DNA from: Aquarana catesbeiana
Lineage: Eukaryota > Chordata > Amphibia > Anura > Ranidae
DNA length: 64,000 bases
Direction: 5' to 3'
NCBI RefSeq assembly: GCF_042186555.1
Contig: NC_133328.1
Span: 56,839,431-56,903,430, forward strand
In this document: piece after piece, positions 58,468 to 64,000 of the stretch
How positions within the stretch are numbered: position 1 is the stretch's first letter
Layout of the letters: the number at the start of each line of letters is the position of its first letter
Position numbers and translations under genes: made by a program
Notes under the pieces: model-generated
Databases searched by the model: none
What the model saw: only the letters and a program-made list of their open reading frames with translations
What the model was told of the DNA's origin: nothing

Positions 58468-60262
58468 CTCTCTGGGGCCAGTGTGGTGCTATTAGTATCA
58501 CTGTTGTTTTCTCTGCCTTGATTTTTTGGATTACTTTTGGGATTATGGCAGTTGGAGGGAATGCATAGCACAGATGCCATTTCCAGTTTTGGTTGAAAGC
58601 ATCCACCCCGCTGTTGCCATCTGTAGGGTCCAGGGAGAAAAATATCGGAGATTTTGCGTTCGCCCTGGAAGCAAATAGGTCTACTTCGGGTATTCCCCAC
58701 TTCTGGGTGATTTGAGTGAAGGTTGTTTGGTTTAGCGACCATTCCGTGTGTTTTATCGTTTTCCGGCTCAGGAAATCTGCCACTGTATTGTCTGTTCCTT
58801 TTAGATGAATACCGGATATCGATCTTATGTTCACTTCTGTCCACAGTAGGATAGATTGTGTCAGTCTCATCAGTTTTTGGGATTTTGTGCCCCCTTGTCT
58901 GTTTAGGTATGCGACTGTCGTTGCGTTGTCTGATTGTATCTTTACATCCTTCCCCTGTAATGCTGGCTTGAAGGTTTTTAGCGCTTCCCCCACAGCTTTC
59001 AGCTCTCTCAAGTTTGAGGAGGCTTGTGCCCATTTGGGTGTCCATTTCCCTTGCGAGAACCGCCCTTCCATGTGGGCTCCCCATCCTAGGGCGCTTGCAT
59101 CGGTGGTGATGCTGACTGGATTGACTTGAGCCCATCTGCGCCCCTCGATGACCCGAAGTGGGTTGAGCCACCAGTAGAGTGTTTGTTTGACTGTGGCGGG
59201 GACGGGAATGGATTTTTCTAGGGATGCTTGCCTGCCATCCCATTGGGACAGAATGTAGTTCTGTAAGGGTCGCATGTGAATTTGTGCCCAGGTGATGGCT
59301 GGAATGGAAGACGTCATCAGTCCTAGTACGGACATTCCGTGCCTGATCGTTGTGGAATGGTTCCTTAGCAGGGACGTAATTGCTTGTGTCATTTTTACGT
59401 CTTTTTCCTTTGTTAGGAAAATTTTTGACAGTCTGGAGTCCAGCACGTATCCCAGGTACACTACTCTCTGGCTTGGGATCATTTGCGATTTCTCTGCGTT
59501 TATTAACCATCCCAGGTTTTGCAGATGGATCATACTCTTGCGCAGGTTGTTTTCTAGGATTGCTGCTGAGTCCGCAAAGAACAGGAGGTCGTCTAAGTAT
59601 GGTATTATTCCAATACCCTCCTGTCTTAGACCTTTTAGCGCTTCCGCCATTATTTTTGAGAATATTCTTGGAGCTGAGGAGATTCCGAAGGGGAGAGCTG
59701 TGTACTGTAGGTGCAGCGTAGCTGCTGGCCCCTGGATTGCGAACCTTAGAAACTTTTGGTGATCCTTCCTTATGGGGACATGTAGGTAGGCATCCTGTAA
59801 GTCTAGTGTTGCCATGAATGTCTCCTGCGGTAGGATGTTCCTGATTGAATAGATAGATTCCATTCTGAATCTCTTGTATCTTATTCCTCGGTTGAGTGGT
59901 TTGAGGTTTAGTATCAGCCTTAGTTTGCCTGATGGTTTTCTTTTTGCGAAGATGTGTGAGTAGAAGCCCTTTTGTTCCTCCTCTTGGGGAACGTGACAAA
60001 TCACCTTCTGATCTAATAGTTTCTGTAGGGATTCTAGAAACACCTTTGCTTGATTGCTGTCCTTGGGTAGCATGGTCGCTAAGTATTTGGTTGGGGGGCG
60101 GTTGGAGAATTCTATTGCGTAACCGTCCGCTATGGTGCGCAGTATGAATTTGTTTTCTGTTATCTCCTCCCATTGGTGGGAGAAAGCCGCCAATCTGCCC
60201 CCCACCTGAAGGCAGTCATTGTTTTTTGTTCTTTTGGGTATTAGGCTTGAGGATGAATTCAC
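58331..60262 (-). CDS. DIRS reverse transcriptase / RNase H
   Basis: A 643-residue open frame. The RT domain (about residues 80-270) has KPSGKLRLILNLKPLNRGIR, TLDLQDAYLHVPI, LPFGISSAPRIFSKIM and the catalytic YLDD in IIPYLDDLLFFAD. RNase H follows at about 380-500 (SITTDASALGWGAHM, NLRELKAVGEAL, IQSDNATTVAYLN, TDNTVADFLSR). The C-terminal block (VDLFASRANAK, CYAFPPTAIIPKV, LIAPHWPQRAWF) is the extension found in DIRS polyproteins. It copies element RNA into DNA. The start M at 60262 lies about 50 bases after the gag stop. No internal stop or missing catalytic residue is seen. Confidence 0.96.
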   Translation of the reverse strand: MNSSSSLIPKRTKNNDCLQVGGRLAAFSHQWEEITENKFILRTIADGYAIEFSNRPPTKYLATMLPKDSNQAKVFLESLQKLLDQKVICHVPQEEEQKGFYSHIFAKRKPSGKLRLILNLKPLNRGIRYKRFRMESIYSIRNILPQETFMATLDLQDAYLHVPIRKDHQKFLRFAIQGPAATLHLQYTALPFGISSAPRIFSKIMAEALKGLRQEGIGIIPYLDDLLFFADSAAILENNLRKSMIHLQNLGWLINAEKSQMIPSQRVVYLGYVLDSRLSKIFLTKEKDVKMTQAITSLLRNHSTTIRHGMSVLGLMTSSIPAITWAQIHMRPLQNYILSQWDGRQASLEKSIPVPATVKQTLYWWLNPLRVIEGRRWAQVNPVSITTDASALGWGAHMEGRFSQGKWTPKWAQASSNLRELKAVGEALKTFKPALQGKDVKIQSDNATTVAYLNRQGGTKSQKLMRLTQSILLWTEVNIRSISGIHLKGTDNTVADFLSRKTIKHTEWSLNQTTFTQITQKWGIPEVDLFASRANAKSPIFFSLDPTDGNSGVDAFNQNWKWHLCYAFPPTAIIPKVIQKIKAEKTTVILIAPHWPQRAWFSHLKNLSIQQLTLTDRPDLLSQGPVNHPNHKILKLSAWLLRG

Positions 60263-60309
60263 CTTTGCCTTTCTTGTTTTGTTGACCCCAGTGCTTTTTT
60301 GCCCCTGGC

Positions 60310-61374
60310 TTATTGAATTTCTTGAAATGCCGAAAGGGCGCCTTCCCTTGTCTCTTCTTGGTTTGAGGGAACTCCCTTATTTTTTGCTGCAGTCCTATCC
60401 AGGACTGTTTCTAGTTCGGGACCAAACAGTAGGTCTCCAGTGAATGGTATGCCACATAAACGGTTCTTGGAAGGTGCATCCCCCCCCAGGATTTTAACCA
60501 CAGGGCTCTGCGGGCCGAGTTTAGTAGTGCCGTGGTCCTAGAGGATATTCTGACAGTTTCTGCTGAAGCATCTGCCAAGAAAGCTGCCGCTCTAGTTAGT
60601 GTGGGGATGGTTTTAATTAGTTCCTCCCTGGGTGTGTCGTTCTCCAATAGATCTTGCAGCTGGGTTAGCCAGATTAGCAAGGTTCGGGCTGTGCAGGTGG
60701 AAGCAATAGCCGGATTTAGGTTTGCCGCCCCTGCTTCCCATGCCCTTTTCAGGAGAGCTTCTATTTTCTTGTCCATGGGGTCGCTGAGGGTACCTGCGTC
60801 ATCAAAAGCCAAGTCCGATTTGTTCGTGATTTTTGCCAGAGAGGCATCCACCTTGGGGCATTTAGCCCAGGTTTTGGTGTCTGCTTCCGCAAACGGGTAT
60901 CTGCGTTTGATTGTGGCGGGGATGAAAAGCTTTTTCTCTGCCGCTGGTAGATGGGATACTGGCCTGAGCGACACTTGCTGGCGTTTCTAATTTCTCTATA
61001 GCTGAGCGTAGTGGTGCCATGGTGCTCTGAATTTCTTTCTTAAAAGAATTGAGCAGGTCTTTCAAAAATCCCTGTGATTCTTTTGCCACCATTTTGTCTA
61101 AGCATTTCTGACACAGGGGCTTTTTCCAATCTGGGGAAAGACTGTGGCTGCATGAGGCACATGTTTTGCCTTTAGCCTTCCTTTCCTCAGGGGTCTTTGC
61201 CTGCAAGCGAGCATAGAGAACAAAAAAACCCCGTGAGTTTAGATGGTCAAAGGAACTGCCTGTAGATAGGCAGTAAAGAGGTTAAGACAGAGATAATTCA
61301 AGAATATTCTGGCTTACCTTGGAGCTGTCCTGATTTGCAGGATCTGCAGGGCAGGGTGGGGAAGCGTCAGACAT
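60310..61374 (-). pseudogene. DIRS gag-like ORF with intron and two frameshifts
   Basis: Exon 1 (61374-61318) encodes MSDASPPCPADPANQDSSK. After a 117-nt intron the frame continues AKTPEERKAKGKTCASCSHS and LCQKCLDKM, a paired CxxC zinc-binding pattern. It shifts near 60960-60985 to the frame with PATIKRRYPFAEADTKTW, CPKVDASLAKITNKSDLAFD and DPMDKKIEALLKRAWEAGA. It shifts again at a C8 run (60480-60487) to LCGIPFTGDLLFGPELETVL, with a stop at 60310. It should form the capsid-like particle. Both shifts could be mutations or assembly errors, so the copy may be less damaged than it looks. Confidence 0.85.
61201..61317 (-). other. Predicted spliceosomal intron in DIRS gag
   Basis: The donor AAG|GTAAGC (61317 onward) and the acceptor CTCGCTTGCAG (ending 61201) match consensus, with a T7 tract 20-27 bases before the AG. 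Splicing keeps the frame (DSSK to AKTPEE), while the unspliced frame stops shortly after LELSLS. Introns have been reported in DIRS1-like elements. Confidence 0.7.
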
Positions 61375-61640
61375 GATCAGCCACCAGGATCCTCTGCTTA
61401 GAGGCCTTTTTATCTGCTTCCTGCATAAGCTCCGGCCCCGCCCCCGGCTGACCCCGTGCAGGTTGGTGGACACACCTGCACATGCCGCTGTATTGTAGAG
61501 TAACTGTGCTGGTAGTGAAGGGTAGCATTGAACAAATTTGCTATTTGTATTCTGTTTTCTTTCTCTTTTTTTTTTTTTTTTTTTAAAACTTCCCGCCCCT
61601 AGGTGTCCCTGCTCTATCTCCGCAGTAGATAGACTACGGG

Positions 61641-61704
61641 AAAATGGCCGCCAACCCGGAAGCGGAACTTCCTCGGCGCCATCTTGGTACACCCCCGACT
61701 TCCT
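61641..61704 (-). promoter_or_regulatory. YY1/ETS-like promoter motifs of the DIRS
   Basis: Read on the minus strand, AAGATGGCGCC (61675-61685) and GGCGGCCATTTT (61641-61652) are YY1-like. CAGGAAGTC (61696-61704) is ETS-like, and CCGGAAG occurs on the plus strand at 61656. They lie 270-330 bp upstream of the gag start in GC-rich DNA with no TATA box, as in housekeeping-type promoters. A CGG/G run follows at 61855-61885. Confidence 0.5.
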
Positions 61705-62222
61705 GTAGCGGCCTGTGGCGGTGAGGACGCTGCTGCGCCGCCCGGAGAGCGGTGGATTCGTTTGGGGGGACAGCCGCAGCCACCAGGGACCTAATTTAGA
61801 AGGTGCAAAACCCTCCCTGCTAGACCCTCTGCTGCTGAGGTTTTCGGCAGCGGTCGGCGGCGGCGGCGGCGGGGGGGGGGGGGGCGCCCATCTATGCATG
61901 TATCCATCCCCCCTGGCGGGCTCCAGATTCTGCGGAAAGCCAGAGGGGGGTGCTTGCGGAAGCATACACAGGCCTAACAGCGGCATGGGGTGGGGATGAC
62001 AGAGTCCTCCTGCAGCCTGGGGGGATGATTGCAGACCCCTCAGTAGGGGCGAAATCTCAGGCTTTGAGCAATGTTGCCCAGTGCTGCGCCTGCTCGCCCT
62101 CCCAAAGCCCCTTGGGCTGTATGGGATGCTGGCAGGGGGTCTCCTGCAACAAGCACAGAGACAGGTGAAAATAAAATAACAAACGTTCTTGCAGCTCCTG
62201 TGGGTCCGGAGGAAACACAAAC

Positions 62223-62323
62223 AACTGAGGCACACAGGTAAGAGTGTGAAATTTATAATGGTGGACTAATGTGTTTCCTGTTTTAGGGAGGAGGAGCCTA
62301 TCTCTCGGATGCTGCCCTGGAAG
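62223..62323 (-). repeat. DIRS right inverted terminal repeat
   Basis: The exact inverse of 57020-57120. The last bases ACGATTCGAGAAA (to 62336) are unique to this end and reappear inverted in the internal complementary region. Confidence 0.95.
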
Positions 62324-62336
62324 ACGATTCGAGAAA

Positions 62337-62827
62337 GTAGCTTTATTTGTACCGCAAAGCAGCACTTCTGCATTTCTTGCCTAGTTGAAAATGACAATTG
62401 TGCCCTCCCAGCCTGGATTCTGCACATGTGCCACAGGGCTTCAGGTCCCAACTGAGCCCTGTGGCACATCTATGCACATTGATTTTCCAGCATATCTGCG
62501 CATGTGCACACACCCCTGTGCATGCATAAAGATGGCTATTATGGAAACTCCAATACTTTACTGTCTTTGTGTGCATGCATAGATGTGCCGAAGGGGTTCC
62601 ACCAGTACCCAGGCAGAGCCCTTCAGCACACCTGTGCATAAGCCATAATGGGAGCACCGGTGCTATACAAAAAGGGCAATGAAGTTCCTCTCATTTCCAT
62701 AACAAGTCTCCCAAATATGAAGTTTATTCCTCATTTCATGGCTTGGCAAGGAAAATAGGGTGAACATCCAATACATGAGAAAGGCAGAGAACCTCAAATT
62801 GCAGGGATTTCAGTCTGTAGCGACACT
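62337..62827. other. No gene recognised
   Basis: Contains a partial palindrome around CTGAGCCCTGTGGCAC and GCCACAGGGCTTCAGG (62420-62465). Otherwise unassigned intron DNA. Confidence 0.45.
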
Positions 62828-63514
62828 AAAGCCTGGTACACACAATGAGAATATCTGACGAATGATCGTTAGTTTTTTTTTTTTTGCATCCTAGGAAAAT
62901 TTTTGTACGACAGAATACAATTTCGGAAGTGATGTAATGTGTTGTATTGTATTATATTCCTTTGTTTCTGAGCATGCGTGGTCTTGGTCAGTGGTCTGCA
63001 AACTGTGGCCCTTTGCTTGCTTTTATTCAGGCCCTTGGGGGACTATTTCATCCATTAATACCAACAATAGAGCATAATCCCCCCCCCCCAACGCCAATGA
63101 AGAGACAAAATTTCTCCCAATGACACCAACGATGTGGTCCAATTCCTCCCAATGACACCAATGATGGGGCACAATTCCTCCCACCAAAACAAACGATGGG
63201 GCATTATTTTTTTCCCACTGACGTCAAGACCTGTTCTACTCCCAATGGTCTTAGTCTGGCCCCCCTGAAGCCTGATGGGCAGTAAACTGACCCCTTGTTT
63301 AGAAAGTTTGGAGACCCATGGTCTTGGTCTTTCGATTTCTTGCGGATGAACAGTTTACGGATTAAATGAAATTCGTTAATTCTGGTATTGTACGAGAAAA
63401 ACATTCTTGTTAGCCCCTTCTAATAATTTTGCATGAACAGTCGTGATCGGCTCTCAAAGCTGTGTACTAATGATCATATATCACGATCGCTTCGTCTGCG
63501 CTGGCATAACCATA
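62828..63514. repeat. MITE with TAAAGCCTGGTACACACAAT end, interrupted
   Basis: The left end is clear; the right end is not found before the Tc1 at 63515. A hAT-type element is nested at 62989-63320. The TGATCATATATCACGATCG stretch near 63470 belongs to its right half. Confidence 0.55.
62989..63320. mobile_element. hAT-type non-autonomous element with exact duplication
   Basis: The flanks GTCTTGGT at 62981-62988 and 63321-63328 are identical. It starts CAGTGGTCTGCAAACTGTGG and ends AAGTTTGGAGACCCATG. The interior has the CAATTCCTCCCAATGACACC unit array also seen at 13580-14346. Confidence 0.92.
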
Positions 63515-64000
63515 CAGTGAGGGAAAAGAGTATTTGATCCCCTGCTGATTTTGTACGTTTGCCCGCTGACAAATAAATGATCAATCTATAATTTTAATGG
63601 TCGGTTTATTAAAACAGCGACAGACAGAACAACAAAAATACCCAGAAAAACACATTTCAAAAAAGTTATAAATTGATTTGCATTTTAGTGAGTGAAATAA
63701 GTATTTGAGCCCCTATTAAATCAGCAAGATTTCTGGCTCCCAGGTGTCTTCTATACAGATAACAAAATTATATAAGAAGCACTCTCTTAAAGGGAGTGCT
63801 CCTAATCTCAGCTTGTTACCTGTATAAAAGACACCTGTCCACAGAAGAAATCAATCAGATTCCAATCTCTCCACCATGGCCAAGAACAAAGAGCTGTCCA
63901 AGGACGTCAGGGACAAGATTGTAGACCTACACAAGACTGGAATGGGCTACAAGACCATTGCCAAGCAGCTTGGTGAGAGGGTGACAACAGCTGGAGCGAT
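63515..64000 (+). mobile_element. Tc1-like transposon, cut by the window end
   Basis: It starts CAGTGAGGGAAAAGAGTATT after TA (63513-63514) and matches the family at 28164-29580. The leader between the terminal repeat and the coding start contains a palindrome at 63782-63803 (AGCACTCTCTTAAAGGGAGTGCT), absent from the older copy. Confidence 0.92.
63876..64000 (+). CDS. Tc1-like transposase, N-terminal part
   Basis: The ATG at 63876 sits in a good initiation context (CCACCATGG). The visible 41 codons read MAKNKELSKDVRDKIVDLHK, then GMGYKTIAKQLGERVTTAGA, the first helix-turn-helix of the DNA-binding domain. No stop is seen before the edge of the window. Whether the rest is intact cannot be told. 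Confidence 0.88.
   Translation, partial: MAKNKELSKDVRDKIVDLHKTGMGYKTIAKQLGERVTTAGA

Larger units (their letters stand above)
56981..62336 (-). mobile_element. Nearly intact DIRS retrotransposon
   Basis: The element runs on the minus strand, the same sense as PIP4K2A. Inverted repeats 57020-57120 and 62223-62323 are identical over 101 bp. Just beyond the recombinase stop lies the internal complementary region (57208-57292), which joins the inverse of both outer ends. Coding order is gag (61374 to about 60310), RT/RNase H (60262-58331) and tyrosine recombinase (58467-57312). DIRS elements replicate through a circle that the recombinase integrates, without making a target duplication. Only gag shows damage. 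Confidence 0.95.

Noticed and set aside
61715..61999. Glycine-rich ORF near a CGG/G run, or a host CpG-island promoter
   Set aside because: The region belongs to the DIRS leader. The glycine tract is just the (GGC)n/G run translated.
61282..62235. A 317-residue minus-strand protein
   Set aside because: Only its last 30 or so codons are gag exon 1 plus intron. The rest is the GC-rich DIRS leader read through.
53224..64000. Further upstream PIP4K2A exons (for example the DLKGST exon)
   Set aside because: I looked for the conserved peptide in minus-strand frames and did not see it. The region is filled by repeats and the DIRS.

Overview
This is vertebrate nuclear DNA, most likely from a frog and probably a ranid-type frog. 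That call rests on the repeat landscape and on one host gene; no species can be named from the sequence alone. The only host gene I can recognise is PIP4K2A (phosphatidylinositol-5-phosphate 4-kinase type 2 alpha) on the minus strand. Its last four coding exons lie at 53108-53221, 52029-52272, 48642-48745 and 44007-44087. All have matching splice phases and the last ends in a stop codon. Everything upstream of 53221 lies in a further PIP4K2A intron, and everything below about 43000 looks like 3' intergenic DNA.

The rest is a dense, nested collection of mobile elements. 1-9250: two copies of a TTAA-flanked element placed tail to tail, a palindromic MITE, and a decayed Penelope-like element (RT plus GIY-YIG remnants) between about 0.8-kb inverted arms, its ORF split by a MITE. 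9250-16685: MITEs, (AT)n runs and several GC-rich dispersed repeats. 16686-23290: a complete 6.6-kb hAT transposon with a perfect 8-bp target duplication, a TATA box, 57-bp and 167-bp tandem arrays, one long transposase broken by a single frameshift, and a 142-bp array at the 3' side. 23300-36400: MITEs, two dead Tc1-like transposons (28164-29580, 34067-35690) and a mariner fragment. 36407-38802: an internally deleted DIRS element that keeps its gag remnant, inverted ends and internal complementary region. 39962-41572: a three-level nest.

Within PIP4K2A the introns hold a Harbinger-type MITE (44961-47255) containing a head-to-head fold-back Tc1 (45132-47123), which itself contains a TTAA element (46253-46670). 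They also hold a tRNA-derived SINE inside inverted repeats (50029-51915) and, upstream of the 53-kb exon, a nearly complete DIRS retrotransposon (56981-62336). This DIRS lies in the same sense as the host gene. It has open RT/RNase H and tyrosine recombinase frames, 101-bp inverted repeats that are identical, and an intact internal complementary region. Its gag has a likely spliceosomal intron and two frameshifts. The window ends inside a third Tc1-like copy (63515 onward), whose visible coding start is open.

The most interesting observations are the young DIRS with its intron and YY1/ETS-like promoter motifs shared with the second DIRS family, the hAT leader made of repeated TATA-bearing units, the decayed hammerhead-like motifs in Penelope-type repeats, and insertions whose target duplications can be read directly.
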